Position numbers and translations under genes: made by a program. Positions 1 to 8,320 of a stretch of DNA of 37,761 bases are shown here, piece by piece. The notes beneath the pieces were generated by a model. The model was not told the origin of the DNA and ran no database searches. It worked only from the letters and a program-made list of their open reading frames with translations. The DNA is from an uncultured Myxococcales bacterium (GTDB lineage: Bacteria; Myxococcota_A; Polyangia; Polyangiales; Houyiibacteriaceae). The DNA lies in assembly GCA_937893795.1 (NCBI GenBank), contig CALCTH010000380.1, forward strand, positions 1 to 37,761. The letters are read 5' to 3'. The number at the start of each line of letters is the position of its first letter. Position 1 is the first letter of the stretch.

Positions 1-1238
1 GGGACGGCTATGGCGAGCTGGTCGTCGCGTCCTTCGGCTTGGGTGACGTCTCGCCAAGTCGGGCCGGCGCCGTGTACGTGTTCCGAGGCGGCCCCGCGGG
101 GCCGGCCTCCACGCCCTCGCAGACCCTGCGCAGCCCGAATCCCGGGAGCACCGGCTTCTTCGGTTTGTCGATGGCGGCGGTCGGTGACCTGAACGGGGAT
201 GGCTATGGCGACCTCGCCATCGGAGCGCCGACGGAGGAAACCGACCTCTCCGTGACCGGCCGCGCCTACCTCTATCGCGGCGGTCCGGGCGGGCTCGTGG
301 GGGCGCCGCTACAGCTCGACACGACGCGCTCCTTCGCGAGCTACGGCTACGTCACCGCGCCCGGCGACCTGAACGGTGATGGCTTCGCGGACCTGCTCAT
401 CGAGGACCCCGCGTTCGAGGCCTATCTCTTTCTCGGGCGGGACCTGCCGACGGCGACGGCCGATACGACGCTGACGACGCCGCCGCTCACCGATCCCCTC
501 GCGCTCTTTCCCACCGGCGTCGGCGCCGCGGGAGACGTGGATGGCGACGGCCTTCCAGACGCGCTCGTCGGCGCCAGCCGCGGGACCACGGACGGCGGCC
601 TGGTCCTCGTCTTCCCCGGGGCGGCGTCCGGCCTCGAGACGATGCCGCGTGAAGAGCTCGAGGTGAACGAGGACTTCTTCGTCATGGCTCTCGCCGGTGG
701 CGACCTCGATGGGGACGGCTACTCGGACGCCCTGGTCTCCTCCCTTCGGCGCGTCAGCACGCGGCCCTTCGTCGTCGAGGAGCGCTTCCAGCTTCATCGC
801 GGTGGCGAGGCCGGGCTCCGCTCGGTCCCCGAGACGCTCCGCGAGGCACCGGAAGCCATGAGCCCCGGCTTCGGGAGCTCGCTCGCCGCGCCCGCCGACT
901 TCGACGGCGATGGGTTCCTCGATGTCGGGGTCGGCGGGCCCGGCTCGAATCAGGCCTTCGTCTACTTCAGCGACGAAGGCGGCCTCGCCGAGACGCCTCT
1001 CGTCTTGGACGAGCCGCCGGGCGTGCTGGGCCGCACCCGCTTCGGCCAGGCCGTCGCCAGCGTCGACGTCAACGGGGACGGACTGGCCGATCTCGTCGTC
1101 GGAGAGTTCGAGCGCGAGGGCCGAACGCACCTCTTTCTCGGCTCTGCCGAGGGCTTGAGCGACGCACCGAGTCTGACGCTCCAAAACCCCGACACGGGCC
1201 GCGACGGCGGGGGCTTCGGATTGGGGCTCGCGTACTGA
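1..1238 (+). CDS. FG-GAP repeat (integrin-alpha-like beta-propeller) protein, 3' part
   Basis: The reading frame is already open at the left edge (codons from base 3 read DGYGELVVASFG), so the start and any signal peptide lie outside the window. About 412 residues are visible and carry at least six calcium-loop FG-GAP repeats, such as DLNGDGYGDLAIGAP, DVDGDGLPDALVGAS and DVNGDGLADLVVGEF, spaced about 55-70 residues apart. This is the pattern of a seven-bladed propeller. Repeats of this kind bind calcium and usually sit in secreted or surface proteins; the ligand is unknown. The C-terminus (SLTLQNPDTGRDGGGFG) closely resembles that of the FG-GAP lipoprotein at 14602-16542, so the two are probably paralogues. 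The stop is 12 bases from the stop of the convergent gene downstream. A TTG at 39 is in frame but is not a credible start because the propeller repeat begins before it. Confidence 0.85.
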   Translation, partial: DGYGELVVASFGLGDVSPSRAGAVYVFRGGPAGPASTPSQTLRSPNPGSTGFFGLSMAAVGDLNGDGYGDLAIGAPTEETDLSVTGRAYLYRGGPGGLVGAPLQLDTTRSFASYGYVTAPGDLNGDGFADLLIEDPAFEAYLFLGRDLPTATADTTLTTPPLTDPLALFPTGVGAAGDVDGDGLPDALVGASRGTTDGGLVLVFPGAASGLETMPREELEVNEDFFVMALAGGDLDGDGYSDALVSSLRRVSTRPFVVEERFQLHRGGEAGLRSVPETLREAPEAMSPGFGSSLAAPADFDGDGFLDVGVGGPGSNQAFVYFSDEGGLAETPLVLDEPPGVLGRTRFGQAVASVDVNGDGLADLVVGEFEREGRTHLFLGSAEGLSDAPSLTLQNPDTGRDGGGFGLGLAY

Positions 1239-1250
1239 GGCAGGCGCGAT

Positions 1251-3368
1251 CTAGGGGGCGAGCCGCCGGACGAAGACGGAGCCTGGGCCATCGCCGGGCG
1301 CTCCCACGAAGAGATGGGTGCCGTCGCTCGCGAGCGAGGCGCCGAAGTGGGCGCCGGCGCTCACCGTCTCGGCCCGCAGGTAGAGCGGTGCATCGACGGG
1401 CACGCCGGCGGGGAGGGGGTAGAGGAAGACGGTCCCGTCGCCCGGCGTCAGGTCCTCCGAGCGAAGGCGGACGTCCACGCCGAGCGGACCCCCGTCCGCG
1501 AGCGGGTCGTCCGGACTGCCCGCCGCCAGGTAGTCGCCCACGCGGGCGAGCGCGGAGAAGCCAGACTCCGGTCGACGCAGCGACTGCAGCAAACGCGGTG
1601 GCCCCGCGAGGTCCTCTTCGAACGCCTCGATGCCTGGCTCCGACGCCGTCCGGCCCTGGGCGGTGAAGAGGCGGGGGCCATCGATGATGAGGGCCGTGAG
1701 CTCCGCGGAGACGCGGCCGCCGAAACGCACGCCGTCCACCGTCGACCCGATGAAGAGCGCGCCCGTCCCCGTCGCGATGGCCACGCCCCGACCTTCCACG
1801 TGGAAGGTCCGCGCATCGTCGAAGCCGCCGAAGCGTTGCCGCCGGCCCTCGGGGTCCACCACCTCGAGCTGGCGGGGTCCCAGGATCACCAGCCGACCCT
1901 CGGCGTCGAAGGCGAGGGCCTGCACGGAGCCCGAGGTCATGAGCCGTTCGGGGCCCGTCCACAGGCCGCGCTCTTCGCGGAAGACGTCCACGTAGGGGCG
2001 GTCGAATCCGCTCACCGCCACCTGCCCCGGCCGTGCCGCGAGGCGTTGGCCGTAGCGCTCGTTGCGGAGGGGACGGTCCGGCTGACGCAGCACCGCCTCG
2101 AGGGCCCAGCCTTCGCTCTCGCGCCGGTAGAGGTGAACGCCGCCGTAGTCGGCACCCACGTTCGGCGCGCGCGCGAGCTCCGGCGCCGGGGACACGCCCG
2201 CGAGAGGAAAGCCGTCGCCCGGCGCGCCGATGGCCACCAGGTCTCCGGCGACGGCCAAGGTGCTGCCGAAGAGCATCGACTCGTGGGAGCGCGCCGGCTC
2301 CAGCGTCGCTACTTCGATGTCGGCGCAAGTCAACCCCACGAGCGTTTCACAGGGGCTCTCCACGTTGCAGCGCCCGTCGACGCAGCGCTCGCCGCTCGCG
2401 CAGGCAAAGCCGCACGCGCCGCAGTTGCTCTCGTCCACGACGAGGGCGCCGCGGTCGATGCTGCCGTCGCAATCGTTGTCGAGGCCGTCGCAGACTTCCG
2501 CGCTCGGCTCGGAGGCCGTGAGCGGCCGGACCGCGCACACCCCCGTCGCGCAGGACTCGCAGCGGGAGCACGCGCGGTTGCAGCAGGTGCCTCCCTCGCA
2601 GCGATCCGAGGCGCACTGGGCGTTCGTGCGGCAGCTCTGCCCGTTGCCGCGCCCGGCACCGGGGATCGGTCGGCACCCGTCGCCGGGCTGGCAGAAATGG
2701 CCGGGGCCGCAGTCGGAGGGCACGAGCGTGAACAGGCACACCCCCGCGTCGCAGCGCCCCGTGGCGGCGCAGTCGGGCACCCCGGCGCGACACTCGTCGT
2801 CGAACGCGCAGGAAGCGGCGCCGCAGCTCGGCTCATCGCCACGCCTGCAGTCGCGGGGCACGCAGCGTCCGCCGAGGCAGCGCTGGGTGCCGTCGCAGCG
2901 CACGTCCTGGCAGCTTCGCGTGACGACGAAATCGATGCGCGGGCCCTCCGCGGGGTAGGCGACGGTCGACCGAATCGTGCGCGCGTCGTCGAGCGGCGAG
3001 ACGAGCTCGAGCTGGAGGAAGCCCACGTTGGCGCCGAGCAAGGTGTCGGGGAAGATCGCGATGCGCTGGGCGGCGTTGGCCCAGTCGCGGCGCGGGTCGA
3101 AGCGCTCGGTCGTCAGCGGAAAGAGGCGGCGGTCGCTCGTATCGCGCACGAAGAGCCGAAGCTCGTCGAACTCCGCGCCGGGCAGCAGGTCCGTCCGCAG
3201 GAAGACCTCGACGGTTTGCGCGGGTTGAGGCCGCGGCGCCGGATCACACGCCGCGAGCAGCACGAGAGCCACGAGCATCGACGCGGCCGCGACGCTCGAC
3301 GCGGGAGCGCGCGTGGGCGTTGCGAAGGGGGTCCCTCGCGCTCCGCCGTGCCTGACCTCTGGTCCCAT
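1251..3368 (-). CDS. Cys-rich MopE-motif / beta-propeller lipoprotein
   Basis: Predicted 705-residue exported lipoprotein. The ATG at 3368 is chosen because GGAGGT lies 7 bases upstream; the open frame extends to 3425 but without such a site. The N-terminus is long, then a hydrophobic stretch ends in the lipobox LLAAC (Cys about residue 41). A cysteine-dense region follows (about residues 145-330), including the MopE-type putative metal-binding motif EVCDGLDNDCDGSID. The C-terminal half has propeller-like blades, for example GSTLAVAGDLVAIGAPGDG and HFGASLASDGTHLFVGAPGD. Such architectures are common in myxobacterial surface proteins and the ligand is unknown. The gene ends tail to tail with the FG-GAP gene and is divergent from the lipoprotein at 3639. 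The role at the cell surface is inferred. Confidence 0.85.
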   Translation of the reverse strand: MGPEVRHGGARGTPFATPTRAPASSVAAASMLVALVLLAACDPAPRPQPAQTVEVFLRTDLLPGAEFDELRLFVRDTSDRRLFPLTTERFDPRRDWANAAQRIAIFPDTLLGANVGFLQLELVSPLDDARTIRSTVAYPAEGPRIDFVVTRSCQDVRCDGTQRCLGGRCVPRDCRRGDEPSCGAASCAFDDECRAGVPDCAATGRCDAGVCLFTLVPSDCGPGHFCQPGDGCRPIPGAGRGNGQSCRTNAQCASDRCEGGTCCNRACSRCESCATGVCAVRPLTASEPSAEVCDGLDNDCDGSIDRGALVVDESNCGACGFACASGERCVDGRCNVESPCETLVGLTCADIEVATLEPARSHESMLFGSTLAVAGDLVAIGAPGDGFPLAGVSPAPELARAPNVGADYGGVHLYRRESEGWALEAVLRQPDRPLRNERYGQRLAARPGQVAVSGFDRPYVDVFREERGLWTGPERLMTSGSVQALAFDAEGRLVILGPRQLEVVDPEGRRQRFGGFDDARTFHVEGRGVAIATGTGALFIGSTVDGVRFGGRVSAELTALIIDGPRLFTAQGRTASEPGIEAFEEDLAGPPRLLQSLRRPESGFSALARVGDYLAAGSPDDPLADGGPLGVDVRLRSEDLTPGDGTVFLYPLPAGVPVDAPLYLRAETVSAGAHFGASLASDGTHLFVGAPGDGPGSVFVRRLAP

Positions 3369-3638
3369 TCGCGCCACCTCCGCGAGCGAGTATACCCGGC
3401 GTTCCATCGGCGGTGCCGAGGTCATCGACAGACGGGCGGATCAGCCCAGCCGCGTCCGCGTCCGCGGCGTCTCGCTCCGCCGTCGCCGCGTCGACGGTCC
3501 CGTCGTCATGGGAGGCGCACACGAGGGACGACGAGAAGAGCCATGCGAGCGCGAGACGACGCAGCACGACGACCAGTCCATGCCTGCCGTAGCGAAGGGC
3601 CAAGAGGAGGGGCGATACTGATTGAGCGGGCCCTTCGG

Positions 3639-4607
3639 ATGACGCTCTCCGAAAATCCACTCTTCGTGTACCAGCACCGCCGTCACGGGAAGCGGACACT
3701 CGTCGGTGCCGTGTGCCTCGCCGCGGCGGTCTCGTGTGTCGGGAACGGACCAGCGCCCCCGCCGCAGACGCCAAACCAACGACGAAGCGAGCTGCGGTCC
3801 GCCGGCCTGTGTCAGTTCTCCGGCGACCCGGCACCCGCGCGGTCGGTCGACGCGCTTCGCCGCCGCGTGGACGGACTCTTGCGGGTCCCGCCGACCGATG
3901 TCGGTGCGTTGGCGTGTGAGCTCATCGGTTTGGCGGCGTCTTCGCCGTGCGGCGTCGGACAGCACGGCTTCAGTCAGTTCTATTTGGATACCCCGCCCGA
4001 GGTCGTGATGGACATCATCGGTGGTCTCGATGACGCCTGCAGCATCGAGCGGACCTATCTCAGCCTTGGGCGGCAACGCCTCGATGTGCTCGCAGGGGAG
4101 GCCCCGGCGGTGGACGCGGAGCGTGCCCTCGGAGCTTGGAAGGCCCTTCTCGACGAGGCGGCCGCGGACGCGTCGTGCCCGCCAGATGAGCGGTGGCCCG
4201 AGCGTGCCGCGGTGCACGCTGCCGTACGCTTTGCCTCCGACGTGATGACCACCTGGTCCCGCCTCGTGTGCGAGGACGCTGCCGTCGCCTGCGATGTCAG
4301 CGGGATGAACGGAACCGTCAGCATCGTCCCCGGTCCGTTGGACGAAGAGACGCTAGGCGCCGGGGCCGGACTTTGGTCGTGCGCGCTCGTCCCGTCGTCC
4401 GCCGACTCGTGCGCTCGACACGACCTCGCCAGTTGGCCGGAGACCCTCGCCGCGATGGCGCGGGGAATCGCCTTAGCCGACCGCTCAAATCTCCAGGACC
4501 CCAGGCTCGTGGCGATGGGTAACCACCGGCGAATGGACCTCTACGTCGTCGCGCGTGCCGGAAGGGTATGGGTCGTCGACAGCTTTGGTTCAGGATGGGA
4601 CCAGTAG
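3639..4607 (+). CDS. Hypothetical exported lipoprotein
   Basis: Predicted 322-residue protein of no family I recognise. The open frame runs much further upstream, but that part is antisense to the preceding gene. ATG 3639 is the first start giving a sensible export signal: a basic segment (HRRHGKR), a hydrophobic core (TLVGAVCLAAAV) and a lipobox-like AAVSC. A good AGGAGG lies about 27 bases upstream, about 7 bases before an in-frame CTG at 3618, so initiation at that CTG is possible. Several cysteines are scattered through the mature part, and the C-terminus reads RVWVVDSFGSGWDQ. It is convergent with mcr, 37 bases apart. Codon use is slightly less GC-extreme than its neighbours. Confidence 0.6.
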   Translation: MTLSENPLFVYQHRRHGKRTLVGAVCLAAAVSCVGNGPAPPPQTPNQRRSELRSAGLCQFSGDPAPARSVDALRRRVDGLLRVPPTDVGALACELIGLAASSPCGVGQHGFSQFYLDTPPEVVMDIIGGLDDACSIERTYLSLGRQRLDVLAGEAPAVDAERALGAWKALLDEAAADASCPPDERWPERAAVHAAVRFASDVMTTWSRLVCEDAAVACDVSGMNGTVSIVPGPLDEETLGAGAGLWSCALVPSSADSCARHDLASWPETLAAMARGIALADRSNLQDPRLVAMGNHRRMDLYVVARAGRVWVVDSFGSGWDQ

Positions 4608-4644
4608 ACTCGAGGTGGGCTTTGGCCGTGCCTTCCCGTCGCCC

Positions 4645-7600
4645 TTACGCCGTGATCGCATTCCCGCGGAAGATGCGGGCCAGGTAGCGGCTCTCCTTTG
4701 GGCTCGGCGCCGGGACCGCGCACTGGAGCACGGCGGCGACCATGCGCTTCCGCTCCTCGGCGACCTCCGCCTCGCTGCCCGGCTCCTCGGCGCGGGCGCG
4801 GCGGGTGAGCTGCACCTGGTTGATGGCCGGCATGGTCGGAAGTCGCTCGCCTTCGACGCCGAGCGTGACCGTGAAGGCGTGGAGCGTGTTCTTGGTGAAG
4901 AGCGCCAGGCCGAACTCCTCGCGCGTCGAGGCGCGCGAAGTGGAGGGCGTGAGCAGCACGATCTGACAACGTGGGATGAGCGCCGCGACCTTGGCGATGC
5001 GGAAGTGGTGGGTGATCTGGTCGCGCATCAGCGCGGCGAAGTCGTCGCGGGAGAGCACCCGGTCCCAGCGCCCGTCGTCGGCCGCGAGCGCGTTCAGCGG
5101 CAGCCGCTCGAAGGGCGTCGAGACCACCACGTCGACCTGGCCGAGCGCGAGGTGCGCGTCCTTCAGCCCCTGCTCCACGTCGTCGCCGCAGGCGTGCAGG
5201 CTGAGAATCACGTTCGGGTCGAGGCTGAGCCGCGTGCGCAGCGTATCGAGCGTCTCCTGCGAGCGCGCGACCACCGCCAGCGCCTTCACGCCCTGGCCGA
5301 TGAAGCCCTTGGCGATGTCCACGAGCTCCTCACGCATCGCGTCACCGAGAAGCACGACGGTGCGCCCCGCGAGCTGCGAAAGGTCCTCCTGCCCCGGCGA
5401 GAGCATCAGCTCGCCCTCCGTCACCGAGCGCTCGAACTTCAGGCCGCCCGAGGGGTGGAAGGTCTCGCCGCTGACGATCTCGTCGGCCAGGTGGAAGACC
5501 GTGGCGATGCCCACCTGCTCGTCCGTCGGCATCTTGTGCAGATGCAGCCGGTCGAGGATGCCGGCCTCGATCTTCTCCGCCGCCGCCTTCACGTCCTTCG
5601 TGTCGAAGAAGGGGCTCGGCGGCTCCACGAACTTCTCGAGGAAGCGCGCCTTCGCCGCCCGGTCGATGACGCCCGAGCCCACGAGGCGATCGGCGAGCTT
5701 GGGCGCGTTGTCGCCGCTGACCAGGAAGCGCGAGGACACGGCCTGCGCCCGGCCCTCGCGCACCTTGTCGAGGAGGCGCCGAATGGGCTTCGGCGCGTCC
5801 GGCCACTCGCCGAGGTCCTCGAGCTCGTTGAGCGCGAGGCGCTCGAGGTACCCGGCCACGTCGGCCCCCTCCGCGTGCGCGTTCAGCAGCGCCTCGTGCA
5901 CCACGTTCAGGCGCTTGTTCTCGAGGATCAGCCGCCCCCGTCGCTCGAAGAGCCCGGGCGCGCCCTGGAAGCCGCGGAGCCGCGCGCCATCGACGGGACC
6001 GGGCGCCAGCGCGTTGATCTGAATCTCCGGACCGAGGTGCCGCGAGAGGATCTCCGCCAGCGCGCGCTGCCCGGCCTTCGACACCGAGTAGTCGGCGCGG
6101 TTCGGGTAGGCCACGGCGAGGTACTTCTCGCCACCGAAGTAGCTCGACACGTTGAGAATGTGCCCGTTGCCGTGCGCCTTCATGCTCGGCGCGAACTTCC
6201 GGATGAGGCTGTAGTTGCTGATGAGGTTCGCTTCCTGGGTCCGGTTCCAGGCCGCGAGGCTCATGTCGACCACCATCTCCTCGGCGCCGCTGATGCCCGC
6301 GTTGTTGATGAGAAAGTCCACGTGGCCGAAGAGCTCCATCGCGTGGTCGTGGAGCCGCTGGAGCGCCGCCTCGTCGCCCACGTCCACGCCGCCGCAGGCG
6401 AGCCCGCGCCGCCCGGGCTCGCTGACGCCCACGCCCCGGCGCCCGTCGACGATCTCCTGCCGCGCACCCGCGAGCCGCTCTTCGTTGCGCGCGCTGATGA
6501 GCACGCGCGCGCCGGCGATCGCCAAAAAACGCCCGAGCTGGTAGCCGATGCCGAGGCTGCCGCCGGTGATGACCGCCGTCTTGCCCTGGTGCAGGCCGGG
6601 CAGGACGCGCTGAATGGACAGGGGCATGTCGGACTTGCCCGTCGCGCGCTCGATGGCCTTCGGCACCCAGAGGTTGATGGCGTCCATCTTCCGGACGCGG
6701 CCCGTGAGCGTGGCCGACCAGTCGGCGCTGAAGGCGAGGTTGTCGGCCTCGTCGTTGTCGAAGCGGACGAGCTGGTTCGGCAGGCAGCTCCAGGGGCGCT
6801 TGCCCTCGCGCACCGCGTGCTGCTCTTCGGCGCGCCAGACGCGAAGCAGCGCCTCCACCGCCGCGCGCTTCACGTCGTTGAGCAGGTTGCCCTTCCCGTC
6901 GTTCGGGTTGGTCACGAAGGTGACCGCCGGCGCCCGGTCCAGGTTCTTCCAGCGCATCAGGCGCCGCGAGAGCCCGGCGGCGAAGGCCACGGGGCCCACG
7001 ACCTCGCGGCGGATGAAGTCCTCCACGTCGGCGTCCTCGGCCGTCGAGAGCGCGTGGCCGTGCTCGCCGTTCGCGCACTGCGGGAGCACCACCACCCCGT
7101 CGAGGCGCCCGTAATGGTCCTCCATGAAGCGAAGGCCCCGCTCCACGGTCTGGGGGATCAGCGGGTCGAGATGCAGCAGCCGGTAGGGCCCAGCGTTGGT
7201 CGCCTGGATCCGGCCGCGCGCGCGGCTGTAGCCGTCGAGGCTGCGGAAGGCCACGGCGACCTCGGCGCCCCGCTCGCGGCTCCGCTCGGCGAAGGCGAGC
7301 GCCTCCTCGATGTCGCTCCCGCCGAGCACGAGCACCACGCGATCGTTCAGGTCGATCATGCGGTTGTCGGGCCAGGACACGAGCTTCGAGCGGCTCTGGG
7401 CCGGCACCTGCATGCCGTTGGTCACCTCGAAGGCGTGCCCGCTGAAGGCGATGGACTCGTCGGAGGCCAGGAAGGTGATGGCCCCGGCCACGTCGTCGGG
7501 CTTCGGGTAGCGCAGGGCAAGCGCGTCGTCGGTGCCGGGCCGCGTGTGCAGCATGAGCTCGCGGAAGTGTGCCGAGGTCGTGCCCGGCGTCTGGCCCTGG

Positions 7601-8292
7601 AGCTGGTCCATGGCCGCGAAGACCGTGTCGATGCGCTCGGACTCGATGGGCCCGGGGAAGACCGTGTTCACGCGCAGGCCCTGGTGCCCGCGGCCGAGCT
7701 CGCGGGCGAAGCCGAGGCTGAGCGCGTTGAGCCCGGACTTCGGCACCACGTAGGGGATGCGCCCGAAATAGGCCGTGCGGCTGAAGATGGTCGAGACGTT
7801 GATGATCGACCCGTTCACGCTCATGTGCGGCGCCGCCGCGCGCGTCATGTTCCAGGGCCCGCCGAGCAGGTTCATGGCCGCGGCGAACATCGTCTCCGTC
7901 CCCGCGTCCCGCGCGTCGTCCTCGGTGATCGGAATGTGCGGGAGCGTCGTCTTCGGTCCGGCGCCACCGGCGTTGTTCACCAGCACGTCGAGGCGCCCGA
8001 AGGTCTCGAGCGTGGCCTGCACCACCTGGCGGCAGGCTTCCGGGTCCGCCGCGTCGCCTACGCGCGCGTGGATCTTCGCCCGGTCGAAGCCCTCCTGGGC
8101 CAGCGCGTCCGCGAAGGCGTCGAGCTTGGCGCCGTTCCGCCCCGTCATCACCACCTTCGCGCCCTCCCGAAGGAGCTGGCGCGAGATGAAGGACCCGATG
8201 TTGCCCGCGGCTCCGGTCAGGATGACCACGCGGTCCTTCAACCGCGCGCCCCCGCGCGTCTGCGTCTCTCCCAGCGTTCCGTCTGCGCTCAT
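4645..8292 (-). CDS. mcr: Bifunctional malonyl-CoA reductase (malonate-semialdehyde forming, 3-hydroxypropionate producing)
   Basis: Predicted 1,215 residues, matching the roughly 1,219-residue Chloroflexus enzyme. Mcr reduces malonyl-CoA to malonate semialdehyde (C-terminal half) and then to 3-hydroxypropionate (N-terminal half), using two NADPH, in the cytosol. Both halves are short-chain-dehydrogenase units. The N half has TGAAGNIG at 26-33, NNAG at 106-109, Ser167 and YVVPK (Tyr181, Lys185). The C half has TGGSLGIG at 576-583, NNAG at 663-666 and YSVSK (Tyr735, Lys739). The Arg-rich CoA/substrate segment is also present (771-787, then LILENKRLN). The C-terminal signature TRRARAEEP is like Chloroflexus Mcr. 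ATG 8292 is chosen because GAGAGGGAAC precedes it; the frame extends to 8415 but that overlaps pcs. It lies 28 bases after pcs and is surely co-transcribed. All catalytic residues are intact. Confidence 0.95.
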   Translation of the reverse strand: MSADGTLGETQTRGGARLKDRVVILTGAAGNIGSFISRQLLREGAKVVMTGRNGAKLDAFADALAQEGFDRAKIHARVGDAADPEACRQVVQATLETFGRLDVLVNNAGGAGPKTTLPHIPITEDDARDAGTETMFAAAMNLLGGPWNMTRAAAPHMSVNGSIINVSTIFSRTAYFGRIPYVVPKSGLNALSLGFARELGRGHQGLRVNTVFPGPIESERIDTVFAAMDQLQGQTPGTTSAHFRELMLHTRPGTDDALALRYPKPDDVAGAITFLASDESIAFSGHAFEVTNGMQVPAQSRSKLVSWPDNRMIDLNDRVVLVLGGSDIEEALAFAERSRERGAEVAVAFRSLDGYSRARGRIQATNAGPYRLLHLDPLIPQTVERGLRFMEDHYGRLDGVVVLPQCANGEHGHALSTAEDADVEDFIRREVVGPVAFAAGLSRRLMRWKNLDRAPAVTFVTNPNDGKGNLLNDVKRAAVEALLRVWRAEEQHAVREGKRPWSCLPNQLVRFDNDEADNLAFSADWSATLTGRVRKMDAINLWVPKAIERATGKSDMPLSIQRVLPGLHQGKTAVITGGSLGIGYQLGRFLAIAGARVLISARNEERLAGARQEIVDGRRGVGVSEPGRRGLACGGVDVGDEAALQRLHDHAMELFGHVDFLINNAGISGAEEMVVDMSLAAWNRTQEANLISNYSLIRKFAPSMKAHGNGHILNVSSYFGGEKYLAVAYPNRADYSVSKAGQRALAEILSRHLGPEIQINALAPGPVDGARLRGFQGAPGLFERRGRLILENKRLNVVHEALLNAHAEGADVAGYLERLALNELEDLGEWPDAPKPIRRLLDKVREGRAQAVSSRFLVSGDNAPKLADRLVGSGVIDRAAKARFLEKFVEPPSPFFDTKDVKAAAEKIEAGILDRLHLHKMPTDEQVGIATVFHLADEIVSGETFHPSGGLKFERSVTEGELMLSPGQEDLSQLAGRTVVLLGDAMREELVDIAKGFIGQGVKALAVVARSQETLDTLRTRLSLDPNVILSLHACGDDVEQGLKDAHLALGQVDVVVSTPFERLPLNALAADDGRWDRVLSRDDFAALMRDQITHHFRIAKVAALIPRCQIVLLTPSTSRASTREEFGLALFTKNTLHAFTVTLGVEGERLPTMPAINQVQLTRRARAEEPGSEAEVAEERKRMVAAVLQCAVPAPSPKESRYLARIFRGNAITA

Positions 8293-8320
8293 CGTCTTCG
8301 TTCCCTCTCGCAATAGCCGA

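Noticed and set aside
1314-3638. 5' two-thirds of the long plus frame that ends at 4607
   Set aside because: It is antisense to the Cys-rich lipoprotein gene; only the part from about 3639 has an export signal and non-repetitive composition.
4555-8316. 1,253-residue plus-strand open frame antisense to mcr
   Set aside because: Low-complexity Arg/Ala/His/Val-rich translation with no domain; a by-product of high GC and the codon bias of the real gene on the other strand.
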